Shown: piece after piece, positions 19,155 through 28,574 of the stretch | How the letters are laid out: each line of letters begins with the position of its first letter | Position numbering within the stretch: position 1 is the stretch's first letter | From: Rhodoferax sp. | GTDB lineage: Bacteria; Pseudomonadota; Gammaproteobacteria; Burkholderiales; Burkholderiaceae_C | Assembly: GCF_023701345.1 (NCBI RefSeq) | Contig: NZ_JAMPXE010000001.1 | Span: 18,871-82,870, forward strand | Reading direction: 5' to 3' | Length of the DNA: 64,000 nucleotides | Program-made: the position numbers and the translations under genes | The notes under the pieces: model-generated | The model's database searches: none | The model's input: the letters and a program-made list of their open reading frames with translations, nothing else | What the model was told of the DNA's origin: nothing

Positions 19155-20514
19155 CAAGCTCGGTACGTTCCAGATGGCCGTAAATGTTTTGCCGTGCAAC
19201 GCCAGAAATGCGCGACGCCTCGGACACGTTGCCATCGGCGGCCTGCATCAAATTGGCAAAATAGGCGCGTTCAAACAGCAGGCGCGCCTCGCGGTAGGGC
19301 AGCAGTTGGGTTTGAATGGTTGCGGCAACGGCACTCCCGGCAGGGCTGGAAACACCCAGGTCGGCGCTCACGATGGGCGCTCCCGCATTGACCACCACCG
19401 CGCGCTCTATCGTGTGCTTGAGTTCGCGCACATTGCCGGCCCAGTGTGCGTTTTCCAGCGTGGCAATGGCATCGCCCTGCAAGGGACCGGCGTTCTTGTT
19501 GAACTTGCGGTTGAAATGGTTCAGAAAAAACAGGCACAGCGGCAAGATGTCATCACGGCGTTCGCGCAAAGGCGGCACCCGCAGAGGCACCACGTTAATG
19601 CGGTAGTACAGATCGGAGCGGAACCGTCCTGCAGCGACTTCTTGCTCCAGGGGTTTATTGGTCGCACAAATCAAACGAAAATTGGACGGCCGCTGCACGG
19701 TGCTGCCCAGGCGCACAAACGTGCCCTCCTGCAACACGCGCAGCAAACTGACCTGCAGCTTGGGGCTCATGTCAGCAATTTCGTCCAGCAAAATCGTGCC
19801 GTTGTCGGCTTCTTCAAAATAGCCCGCTGTGGTCTTCACGGCACCGGTAAATGCGCCCTTTTCGTAACCAAACAAGGCGGCTTCAATCAGCGACTCCGAC
19901 AACGCGCCGCAGTTCAGGGCTTTCATGGGGCCACGCGCGCGCGGACTCAGTGAGTGCAGCAATTTGGCAATCACCTCCTTGCCCGTTCCGCTTTCACCCT
20001 CCACCAGAACCGTGGTGTCTAATGGTGCGGCCTGGCGCATCTGCACCAACAATCTTTCCATCGCCACGGAGTGGCTGATGATGATGGGGTCGCCCGATTG
20101 CGCGGTGAGGATCTCCTTCAGGTCGGCAATCTCGCGGTAGGCCCGGTCCATCTCCAGTGCCTTGGCGACGATGGCTTCAAGCTCTTCGAGATTTTCAAAC
20201 GGCTTGGTCAGGTAGTCAAACAGACCTTCGCGAACCGCCCGCATCGCATCGCGCACTTCAGCATGGCCGGTGATCATCAAGGCCGTCTGGCGGGGCCGCA
20301 ATTTGCGCATTTCGGCAAACAAGTCCAGTCCGTTACCGTCGGGCAGACGCTGGTCCAGGATCGCCAGATTAAAGTCGCCCAGATCAAACGCCTGGCGCGC
20401 TTGCGCCACGCTGGCGGCGGTCACCAGCTCGATCGGACCCCCAGGCCGGAACAGGTTTTCAAAGAGCTTGCGAGTAAACGGATCGTCATCGACAAGGAGT
20501 ATTTTGGACTTCAT
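19141..20514 (-). CDS. Sigma54-dependent NtrC-family response regulator
   Basis: Receiver (VDDDPFTRKLFENL, ILDQRLPDGNG), AAA+ GESGTGKE, GAFTGA loop, C-terminal Fis-type HTH. Confidence 0.95.
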   Translation of the reverse strand: MKSKILLVDDDPFTRKLFENLFRPGGPIELVTAASVAQARQAFDLGDFNLAILDQRLPDGNGLDLFAEMRKLRPRQTALMITGHAEVRDAMRAVREGLFDYLTKPFENLEELEAIVAKALEMDRAYREIADLKEILTAQSGDPIIISHSVAMERLLVQMRQAAPLDTTVLVEGESGTGKEVIAKLLHSLSPRARGPMKALNCGALSESLIEAALFGYEKGAFTGAVKTTAGYFEEADNGTILLDEIADMSPKLQVSLLRVLQEGTFVRLGSTVQRPSNFRLICATNKPLEQEVAAGRFRSDLYYRINVVPLRVPPLRERRDDILPLCLFFLNHFNRKFNKNAGPLQGDAIATLENAHWAGNVRELKHTIERAVVVNAGAPIVSADLGVSSPAGSAVAATIQTQLLPYREARLLFERAYFANLMQAADGNVSEASRISGVARQNIYGHLERTELVTKS

Positions 20515-21902
20515 GGTGTGGGCTCCAAGGGCAGCCAGATACTGAACCGGGCGCCACCTTCTGGCAGATTCTCAGCAAGAACCACGCCACCATGTTTCAT
20601 GGCGATGTGTTGCGCCACGGACAGTCCCAGTCCGGTACCGTTCGAGCGAGTGGTAAAAAAAGGCTTGAAAAGCTTGGCGGCTGTCTCAAGGCTGAAACCT
20701 GGCCCTTTGTCGGTGACGCTGAGTAGAACGCCAGCGACGTGCGCGCGTTCGGTCAGCGTCAGCGCCACTTGCACGGGGAAAGCGGGTGCGGACAGGATGG
20801 CATTGTGGATGAGGTTGAAAAGTGCCTGGCGCATGAGTACCGCGTCAACATTGAGCATGACGGGCTGTTCAGGTGCTATGAAGTCCACCGCATGTTGCAA
20901 ATCAATACTTTGGTGGCAGAAGGTGATGGTGTCCTGAACCAGATCCTTGATGTTGGTGGGCAGCATGGTGGAACGCGAAATCTGGTTGATGCGCAGGATT
21001 CGCTGAACAATATCGCGGCACTCGGTGCCCGCTTTGCGCACCTCGGCCAACAGTTCTGCCACGCGTTGCGGGTCATTGATCTCACGTTCGGCCAGCTGGC
21101 TCAGGTTGATCACGCCAACCAGCGGATTGTTCAGTTGGTGTGCAATTTCGCCCACCAGTTCACCCATGGCCGACATCTTCTCGATTTGCACGACGCGCTC
21201 GTGCTCGCTCGTCAGCTTGCTCAACTCGGATTCGGCGACTTGCTGGCGCCTGTACACCACGCTGAACACCTTGTACAGAGCCAGAAACAGGATCAGCCCG
21301 CCGCCTCCAATCACTGTCCACAGCAAATACAGGCCGTTCTTGATGGTCTGGTTCAATTCATGGGGGTTGAGATACAAGGACAGGACGCCAATGACTTGGG
21401 TCTCCGATTGTGTGGTGGTGTGAGAAAAAATAGGCACATAGCATTCAATGGTCCCGTCGGAATTCTGGCTTTGCTCGCTGGTGTCAAACTTGTTCATCGC
21501 CGCATTGAAGACGGCTTGCACCTTCCCCTGCATTGCGCGCGCCAGACGTTCCGGATGACCCGTGAGCCGTGTACCCACCAGACTGGGGTCATCTGACCAG
21601 ATGATGGTGCCGTCCCGGTTGAACACCTTGATGCGGGCGGTATCCGGCAAATTTACCAGGGTCTTGAAGGCTCGCTCGAAGCGCAGTCGGGCTTGCCCGT
21701 CCGTGTAGTTGTGCATGTCCGATGCCGATACATCCTGATCGACCGTCAGTGCATAGACCAGGTCCTGCACGATGGCCGCTTCGCGGTCGATGATCGATTG
21801 CCGAAAAAAGGGCGCCTGAATGAGTCCGGTCCCGACCACCATCGCAATGATCATCAAGAAACTGATGGCTGCGAACAATCGGGGCGGGCTTGATATTTTC
21901 AA
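20511..21902 (-). CDS. Membrane sensor histidine kinase
   Basis: Two TM flanking a sensor region, GEIAHQLNNPLVGVINLSQ H-box, ATPase DKGPGFS...GTGLGLSVAQHIA; 4-nt overlap with the regulator. Confidence 0.93.
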   Translation of the reverse strand: MKISSPPRLFAAISFLMIIAMVVGTGLIQAPFFRQSIIDREAAIVQDLVYALTVDQDVSASDMHNYTDGQARLRFERAFKTLVNLPDTARIKVFNRDGTIIWSDDPSLVGTRLTGHPERLARAMQGKVQAVFNAAMNKFDTSEQSQNSDGTIECYVPIFSHTTTQSETQVIGVLSLYLNPHELNQTIKNGLYLLWTVIGGGGLILFLALYKVFSVVYRRQQVAESELSKLTSEHERVVQIEKMSAMGELVGEIAHQLNNPLVGVINLSQLAEREINDPQRVAELLAEVRKAGTECRDIVQRILRINQISRSTMLPTNIKDLVQDTITFCHQSIDLQHAVDFIAPEQPVMLNVDAVLMRQALFNLIHNAILSAPAFPVQVALTLTERAHVAGVLLSVTDKGPGFSLETAAKLFKPFFTTRSNGTGLGLSVAQHIAMKHGGVVLAENLPEGGARFSIWLPLEPTP

Positions 21903-22163
21903 TTTCAGATTTCCTGTTAACTGTCGATGTTGGTTCAGCCGGATGATAGTGCAGTCACTTTTGATAGTTTGTTGACCAATTCAGCGGCAGTAGGCTTGAT
22001 TGCCACCTTTGCCGGATCGAACTGCCAATGGCTAGTTTAGAGGGGGGTGAATCAGAAATCGCTACAGCCGCTCGGGTCTGAAACAGTAGTTGGCACCACT
22101 GTTCCAGTGCCCCCAGATTAGTGAGCAACCCCATCCCCGCCGATCCACCCCGAACGCAGTCCG

Positions 22164-22188
22164 AAAAAAAGCCGCCCGAAGGCGGCTT
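22164..22188 (-). terminator. Intrinsic terminator downstream of the BMP-family gene
   Basis: Minus strand AAGCCGCC-TTCG-GGCGGCTTTTTTT. Confidence 0.88.
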
Positions 22189-22209
22189 GCATCGAGGTTT
22201 AAACCCGGC

Positions 22210-23370
22210 TTACTTGGCGCCTGGCACCTTGCCTTCAACACCCTTGACGTAGAAGTTCAGGCCACCGAGGAACTTGTCGTCGGCCACCGTGTCTTTGGCG
22301 ATTTGCACCTTGCCGGTGTTGTCCACAATCGGGCCTTTCCAGATGGCGAAGCTGCCGTCTGCCAGGCCTTTCTTGACCTCTTCGACTTTGGCCTTGGTCT
22401 CGGCGGGCACGTCTTCAGCCATCGAGACGATGTCGATCGCACCTTCCTTCACGCCCCACCAGGAGTGCGCGCCTGCGCCAGCTTTCCAGCTGCCGTCCAG
22501 GGCTTCCTTGGTGGCCTTGATGTAGTACGGACCCCAGTTGATGACGGCCGAGGCCAGATGGGCCTTGGGACCGTAGGCGGTCATGTCGGAGTCCCAGCCG
22601 AAGGCACGTTTGCCCTTGGCTTCGGCGGTCTTGAGCACGGCGGGCGAGTCGGTGTTCTGGAACAGCACGTCAGCACCGCCATTGATCAGGCTGGTGGCGG
22701 CTTCGGTTTCTTTTGGCGGGTCGAACCAGCCGTTGACCCACACCACCTTGGTTTTGACCTTGGGGTTGCTCGACTGTGCACCGAGCGTGAAGGCGTTGAT
22801 GTTGCGGATGACTTCGGGGATCGGGATGGAGCCGACCACGCCCAGCGTGTTGGATTTGGTCATCTTGCCGGCGATCACACCCGCCATGTACGCGCCTTCA
22901 TAGGTGCGGCTGTCGTAGGTGCGCATGTTATCGGCCTGCTTGTAGCCGGTGGCATGCTCGAACTTGACGCCAGCGTTGTCAGTGGCCACCTTGAGCATGG
23001 GTTCCATGTAGCCGAAGGTGGTGCCAAAAATCAGCTTGTTGCCCTGGCCCGCCATGTCACGCAACACGCGCTCGGCATCAGCCGATTCGGGCACGTTTTC
23101 GACAAATGACGTGCTGATCTTGTCGCCAAACTCAGCTTCTAGTGCCTTGCGACCGTTGTCGTGGGCAAAGGTCCAGCCGCCGTCACCCACCGGGCCGACA
23201 TAGGCAAAAGCAATTTTCAGTGGCTCGGGTTTGGCCGGTTCCGCAGCCACCGGCGCGGGTGCGGGCGCAGGCGCGGGCTCTTCCTTCTTGCCGCAGCCCA
23301 CCAGCGCGGCAGCGGCCACGGCGGTGAGTGCGGCCGCTTTGAGCAGCGAGCGTTTTTGCAGATCAGTCAT
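22210..23370 (-). CDS. BMP-family ABC transporter substrate-binding protein (probable nucleoside/purine importer)
   Basis: KIAFAYVGPVGDGGWTFAHDNGRKALE...VFGTTFGYMEPMLKVA-style; linked to permease and ATPase genes and purine genes. Confidence 0.9.
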   Translation of the reverse strand: MTDLQKRSLLKAAALTAVAAAALVGCGKKEEPAPAPAPAPVAAEPAKPEPLKIAFAYVGPVGDGGWTFAHDNGRKALEAEFGDKISTSFVENVPESADAERVLRDMAGQGNKLIFGTTFGYMEPMLKVATDNAGVKFEHATGYKQADNMRTYDSRTYEGAYMAGVIAGKMTKSNTLGVVGSIPIPEVIRNINAFTLGAQSSNPKVKTKVVWVNGWFDPPKETEAATSLINGGADVLFQNTDSPAVLKTAEAKGKRAFGWDSDMTAYGPKAHLASAVINWGPYYIKATKEALDGSWKAGAGAHSWWGVKEGAIDIVSMAEDVPAETKAKVEEVKKGLADGSFAIWKGPIVDNTGKVQIAKDTVADDKFLGGLNFYVKGVEGKVPGAK

Positions 23371-23433
23371 GTGTTTTCCTTATCAAGTGACGGGTTGGAC
23401 AGCGAGAAAAAATGGGATTATGAACCTGAAAGT

Positions 23434-24366
23434 TCAGGCCCCGGGGTAAAACGGCTTGCCCAGGCTGGTGGGCATGTTGATGCGAATCCACTGCGGCTTG
23501 CGCGAGATCAGCGCCAGCACAAGAATGGTGGCCAGATAGGGCAGCATGCTCAAAAACTGCGGCGGCACATCGACACCAACGCCCTGCAGGTGAAACTGCA
23601 GCATGGTGACACCGCCAAACAGATAGGCCCCCAGCAGCACGCGGGCCGGGCGCCAGGTGGCAAAGGTCGTCAAGGCCAGGGCAATCCAGCCCTTGCCGGC
23701 CACCATGCCTTCCACCCACAGCGGCGTGTAAATGATGGCCAGATAAGCCCCGGCCAGGCCGCACAGCGCACCGCCCACCACCACGGCCAGCAGCCGGATC
23801 AGGCGCACCGGGTAACCCAGCGCATGGGCCGACTCTGGGCTTTCGCCAACGCTGCGCATTACCAGGCCATTGCGGGTGCGGTACATGAACCAGATCAGCA
23901 GCAGGGCCAGCAGCACCGTCAGGTAGACCAGCGGGTGGTGGCGAAACAGGGCCGGTCCAATCCAGGGAATGTCTGCCAGACCAGGAATGGCGAAGCTGGC
24001 GCGCTCCGGAATTCGGGCCTGCACAAAACCCGTTCCGACAAAGGCCGAGAAGCCGGTGCCAAACAGGGTGAGCGCCAGCCCGGTGGCGTACTGGTTGGTG
24101 TTGAGCCAGATCACCAGCACGCCAAAAATTGCCGCCAGCACAGCGCCCACCGTCATGCCCGCCGCAAAGCCAAGAACGTCGCTTCCGGTAGTGACCACGG
24201 TGGCAAAGCCGGCGATGGCCGCGCACAGCATCATGCCTTCGGCGCCCAGATTGACGATGCCCACTTTTTCATTGATCAACAGACCCAGCGAGGCAATGGC
24301 CAGCACCGTGCCCGCATTGAGCGTGGCGGCCAGCAGCAAGGCGTAGGATTCCATCACTTGCTCCAC
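23434..24366 (-). CDS. BMP-type ABC transporter permease 1
   Basis: LLINEKVGIVNLGAEGMMLCAAI typical of the BMP-linked permease family. Confidence 0.9.
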   Translation of the reverse strand: MEQVMESYALLLAATLNAGTVLAIASLGLLINEKVGIVNLGAEGMMLCAAIAGFATVVTTGSDVLGFAAGMTVGAVLAAIFGVLVIWLNTNQYATGLALTLFGTGFSAFVGTGFVQARIPERASFAIPGLADIPWIGPALFRHHPLVYLTVLLALLLIWFMYRTRNGLVMRSVGESPESAHALGYPVRLIRLLAVVVGGALCGLAGAYLAIIYTPLWVEGMVAGKGWIALALTTFATWRPARVLLGAYLFGGVTMLQFHLQGVGVDVPPQFLSMLPYLATILVLALISRKPQWIRINMPTSLGKPFYPGA

Positions 24367-25409
24367 TTCAGACGGTAATTGACCAAGGTGTCACAGGCCA
24401 GCAGGCTGAACAACAGCAGCCCTTGAAACACGCCGGTGAGCGACTTGGTAAGCCCCAGGCGCGACTGCGCCAGCTCACCGCCGATATAGAACATGCTCAT
24501 CAAAATGGCAGAAAACACCATGCCGACCGGGTGCAGACGGCCGACAAAGGCCACAATGATGGCGGCGAAACCGTAACCCGCCGGCACATAGGGCGTGAGC
24601 TGGCCGATCGGCCCGGCCACTTCCAGCGCACCGGCCAAGCCCGCCGCGCCACCCGACATCAGCAGCGCCGTCCAGAGCGCCTTGCGCGAAGAAAAGCCGG
24701 CGTAGCGCGCCGCCGCCGGCGCCAGCCCACCCACCTGCAAGGCAAGCCCGGCACGGGTGCGAAACAAGAACACCCACAGCCCGGCCACGCTGAGCAGTGC
24801 CAGCAGCGCGCCAATGCTGACGCGCGAACCCTCGAACAAACGCGGGATACGGGTTACCGCCTCAAACGTCTTGCTTTGCGGAAAGTTGAAGCCCATCGGG
24901 TCTTTCCACGGCCCGCCCACCAGATAACTCAGCAACTGCACCGCCACATAGACCAGCATCAGGCTCACAAGGATCTCGTTGGCATGAAAGCGGTCGCGCA
25001 ACAACGCGGTGAGGCTCGCCCACACCATGCCACCAAGCACCCCGGCCAGCAAAATGGGCAGCACAATCCAGCGCCCGGTGCCGGCATCGGCCAGCAGTGC
25101 GATACCGCCGGCAAAAATCGCCCCGATGATGTACTGGCCTTCGGCGCCAATGTTCCACACATTCGACCTGAAACACACCGCCAGGCCCAGCGCAATGATC
25201 AACAGCGGCGTGGCCTTGACCAGCAGTTCGCCCAGGGCATAGGCGTTGTGAACGGGCAGCCAGAAAAACATCTCCAGCCCTTTGAGCGGGTCTTTGCCCA
25301 GCGCCGAGAACATCAGCGCGCCAATCAACACGGTGACCAGCAACGCCAGCAGGGGCGAGCCATAGGTCCAGGCCCGGGAAGGCTCGGGGCGCGCTTCAAG
25401 CTTGAGCAT
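24354..25409 (-). CDS. BMP-type ABC transporter permease 2
   Basis: AVCFRSNVWNIGAEGQYIIGAIFAGG; overlaps permease 1. Confidence 0.9.
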   Translation of the reverse strand: MLKLEARPEPSRAWTYGSPLLALLVTVLIGALMFSALGKDPLKGLEMFFWLPVHNAYALGELLVKATPLLIIALGLAVCFRSNVWNIGAEGQYIIGAIFAGGIALLADAGTGRWIVLPILLAGVLGGMVWASLTALLRDRFHANEILVSLMLVYVAVQLLSYLVGGPWKDPMGFNFPQSKTFEAVTRIPRLFEGSRVSIGALLALLSVAGLWVFLFRTRAGLALQVGGLAPAAARYAGFSSRKALWTALLMSGGAAGLAGALEVAGPIGQLTPYVPAGYGFAAIIVAFVGRLHPVGMVFSAILMSMFYIGGELAQSRLGLTKSLTGVFQGLLLFSLLACDTLVNYRLKWSK

Positions 25410-26958
25410 GGGATCCTCCTGACTGGCCGGCGAAAGCAGGCACCGTCGGCTCTTCGTCCCAAAGCCCGCTCATCCAGATCCCGATGCGCTCAATACTGGC
25501 CTCTGCGATGGGCACCGAGGGCGACAACCGACCTTTGGCAATCACATGCAGACGGTCACTCACCTCGAACAGCTCCTCGAGTTCCTCACTGACCATCAGC
25601 ACCGCGCAACCGGCGTCGCGCAGCGCCAGGATTTCGCTCCGGATTTGGGCCGCCGCGCCCACGTCGACACCCCAGGTCGGTTGCGAAACGATGAACAGCC
25701 TGGGCTGGGCGTCAATCTCCCGGCCGACAATGAATTTTTGCAGATTGCCGCCCGAGAGCGAACGCGCCAGCGCGCGCGGACCAGCGGCCTTGACATTGAA
25801 CGCCTGGATGAGCTTTGCCGCGTGTTGCTCCAGCGCCCGCGGCTTGATCCAGCCGCCAGCAAATTTGGGCATGGAAATGGATTCGGTGCGTGTCAGCAGC
25901 AGGTTGTGCGCCAGGCTCAGGTTCGGCACAGCACCGCGCCCGAGCCGCTCTTCAGGTACAAAGTGCAGGCCCAACTTGCGCCGTCCCCCGGGATGCATGG
26001 CCGAGACATCGGTGTCACCCATGCGAATGCTGGCTTTGGGCGCACGGCAGTCTTCGCCCGACAAGGCATACATGAGCTCTTTTTGGCCGTTGCCGGAAAC
26101 CCCGGCAATGCCCACCACCTCACCGGCTCGCACCTGCAGGCCAATATTCTCAAGGTCCATGCCAAACTGGTCCTCACGCGCCAGCGTGAGCCCGTTCACG
26201 TCAAGCACCACGGCACCTGACTGCTGTGCACGGTGCTGCAGCTGCGGCGGCTCGGCGCCGATCATCATGCGCGACAGGGAAGCATTGGACTCCTCGGCCG
26301 GGTTGCAGACACCGGTGACCTTGCCACCGCGCAGCACGGTGCAGGCATTGCACAGCTCGCGTATTTCATGCAGTTTGTGGCTGATGTACAAGATGCTGCA
26401 GCCCTCGCTGGCCAGTTTTTTCAACACCACAAAAAGCTTGTCTACCGCCTGCGGGGTCAGCACCGAGGTCGGCTCATCCAGAATCAGCAACTCCGGGCGC
26501 GTCAGCAGGGCACGGATGATTTCCACCCGCTGCATCTCGCCCACGCTCAGGGTATGCACCGGGCGCGCCGGGTCAACGTCGAGTCCGTACTCATTCGCCT
26601 TGGCCACGATGCTGGCGGTGACCTGATCCAGGGAACTGCGCGCCAGGCCGAGCCAGACGTTTTCTGCCACGGTCAGGGTGTCGAACAAATTGAAATGCTG
26701 AAACACCATGCTGATGCCGTTGGCCCGCGCGTCCTTGGGGTTGCGAATCTGCATGACCTGGCCGTTGATCCGGACCTCACCGGCATCGGGCTTGACGGCG
26801 CCGTAAATGATTTTCATCAGGGTCGACTTGCCGGCGCCGTTTTCGCCCAGCACCGCGTGGGTCTCGCCGGGCATCACCGTCAGGCTCACGTCACTGTTGG
26901 CGACCACGCCGGGGTAGCGTTTGGTGATGCCGGACAGTTGAAGACGGGGCGTGATCAT
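25396..26958 (-). CDS. BMP-type ABC transporter duplicated ATPase
   Basis: Two nucleotide-binding domains; GENGAGKSTLMKII, LSVGEMQRVEI, LSGGNLQKFIVGREI. MITPRLQLSGITKRYPG preferred start. Confidence 0.9.
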   Translation of the reverse strand: MITPRLQLSGITKRYPGVVANSDVSLTVMPGETHAVLGENGAGKSTLMKIIYGAVKPDAGEVRINGQVMQIRNPKDARANGISMVFQHFNLFDTLTVAENVWLGLARSSLDQVTASIVAKANEYGLDVDPARPVHTLSVGEMQRVEIIRALLTRPELLILDEPTSVLTPQAVDKLFVVLKKLASEGCSILYISHKLHEIRELCNACTVLRGGKVTGVCNPAEESNASLSRMMIGAEPPQLQHRAQQSGAVVLDVNGLTLAREDQFGMDLENIGLQVRAGEVVGIAGVSGNGQKELMYALSGEDCRAPKASIRMGDTDVSAMHPGGRRKLGLHFVPEERLGRGAVPNLSLAHNLLLTRTESISMPKFAGGWIKPRALEQHAAKLIQAFNVKAAGPRALARSLSGGNLQKFIVGREIDAQPRLFIVSQPTWGVDVGAAAQIRSEILALRDAGCAVLMVSEELEELFEVSDRLHVIAKGRLSPSVPIAEASIERIGIWMSGLWDEEPTVPAFAGQSGGSHAQA

Positions 26959-27059
26959 GAGCAAACTTGTCAATTGAGTTAGGTACTGTTTTTACCAGCA
27001 AAATGCCCTGAAATCTGGATTCGTGATGATCGGGTACGACATTTGCTCTATGCTTATGA

Positions 27060-27073
27060 CCGTGGTGCCACGG
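27060..27073. promoter_or_regulatory. Short perfect palindrome CCGTGGTGCCACGG in the divergent importer/xdhA intergenic region
   Basis: 14-bp perfect palindrome about 35 bp upstream of xdhA ATG. Confidence 0.4.
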
Positions 27074-27107
27074 ATCACCATCAAAACTCTTCATTGTGAG
27101 CGCCTTC

Positions 27108-28574
27108 ATGAACCCACCCCTCCTGCAATTTGTCTGGCGCGGCGAGATTGTCACGCTGCAGCATGTCCCGCCCACCCGCACACTGCTGCAACTGCTGCGC
27201 GAAGACCTCGGCCACAGCGCCACCAAGGAAGGCTGTAACGAAGGCGACTGTGGCGCCTGCACCGTGGTGCAGGCTGAGTTACAAGGCGGGCAGTTGCATT
27301 ACAACGCCGTCAACAGTTGCATCAAACTGGCGCATGCCATCCATGGCATGGCGCTATGGACCGCCGCCGACCTGGCCGCGGCCGATGGCACAGCGCACCC
27401 CGTGCAGCAAGCACTGCACCAGTGCCACGCCAGCCAGTGCGGTTTTTGCACGCCCGGCTTTGCAATGAGCCTGTTTGGCCTGTACCAGAACACGGTGCTG
27501 AAAGACCAGCCGGTCAGCCGCGCCCAAGCGCAGGAGGCGCTGTCGGGCAACCTGTGCCGCTGCACCGGCTACCGGCCCATTCTGGACGCAGCACAAGCGA
27601 TGACCACCCTGCCCCGGGTGCCTATGGACGAGGCGCGCCTGCGCCAGCAATTAGCCGCCATCGCGCCCGCCAATAGGGAGCAGGCCGCAGGGCTTTCCTA
27701 CGACGCGCCGACCCGCCTGGGCGCGCTGCTGGCCGCCCGTGCCGCCCGGCCGCAGGCCCAGTTGGTGGCCGGTTGCACCGATGTCGGCTTGTGGATCAAC
27801 AAGCTGCACATGAATTTTGCGCAGGTGCTCGATCTCACGCGCGTGGCCGAGCTCAAGACCATCGAAGTTCAGGACGGCCACACCGTCATCGGTGCGGCGG
27901 TCAACCTGAACGACGCCTTTGCCGCGCTGGAGTTGGATCGGCCGCAACTGCACAATTTTTTCAACCGCTTTGCCGGCTTGCCGGTGCGCCATGCCGGCAC
28001 CCTGGGCGGCAATATCGCCAACGGCTCGCCGATTGGCGACAGCATGCCGCTGCTGATCGCCCTGAACGCCAGCGTGGTGCTGATGCGCGTGCGCGGCCAG
28101 CGCGAACTGCCGCTGGAAGCGCTGTACATCGGCTATCGCAAGAATGTCATGGCGGCAGACGAAGTGCTGGCCTGGATCCGCGTGCCAAGACCCCAGCCTG
28201 GTGAATTGCTGCACGTTTTCAAGGTCTCCAAACGCATGGAGGACGACATTTCTGCGGTGTGTCTGGCGATCAGCGTACAGCTGAACGACGGACGCGTCAC
28301 ACAGGCCTCGATCGGCGTCGGCGGCGTCGCGGCCACGCCGGTGCGCGCCGTGCAAACCGAGGCGGTGCTTACCGGGCAGGCCTGGACACAAGACACAATC
28401 ACGCTGGCCAAAGCCAGTTTGCGCAGCGAGTTTCAACCGATCTCGGACATGCGCGCCAGTGCCGCCTACCGCGTGCAGTTGCTCGATGGGCTGATGGAAC
28501 GTTTCTGGCTCGAAAGCCAAGGCGTGCCTGACATCAGCCTGGCAAGCTTGAGCCTGGAAGGAGAACAGGCATGA
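27108..28574 (+). CDS. xdhA: Xanthine dehydrogenase small subunit (2Fe-2S/FAD)
   Basis: EGCNEGDCGACTVV, CGFCTPGF, GNLCRCTGYRPI, FAD region AGLPVRHAGTLGGNIANGSPIGD. Confidence 0.94.
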   Translation: MNPPLLQFVWRGEIVTLQHVPPTRTLLQLLREDLGHSATKEGCNEGDCGACTVVQAELQGGQLHYNAVNSCIKLAHAIHGMALWTAADLAAADGTAHPVQQALHQCHASQCGFCTPGFAMSLFGLYQNTVLKDQPVSRAQAQEALSGNLCRCTGYRPILDAAQAMTTLPRVPMDEARLRQQLAAIAPANREQAAGLSYDAPTRLGALLAARAARPQAQLVAGCTDVGLWINKLHMNFAQVLDLTRVAELKTIEVQDGHTVIGAAVNLNDAFAALELDRPQLHNFFNRFAGLPVRHAGTLGGNIANGSPIGDSMPLLIALNASVVLMRVRGQRELPLEALYIGYRKNVMAADEVLAWIRVPRPQPGELLHVFKVSKRMEDDISAVCLAISVQLNDGRVTQASIGVGGVAATPVRAVQTEAVLTGQAWTQDTITLAKASLRSEFQPISDMRASAAYRVQLLDGLMERFWLESQGVPDISLASLSLEGEQA

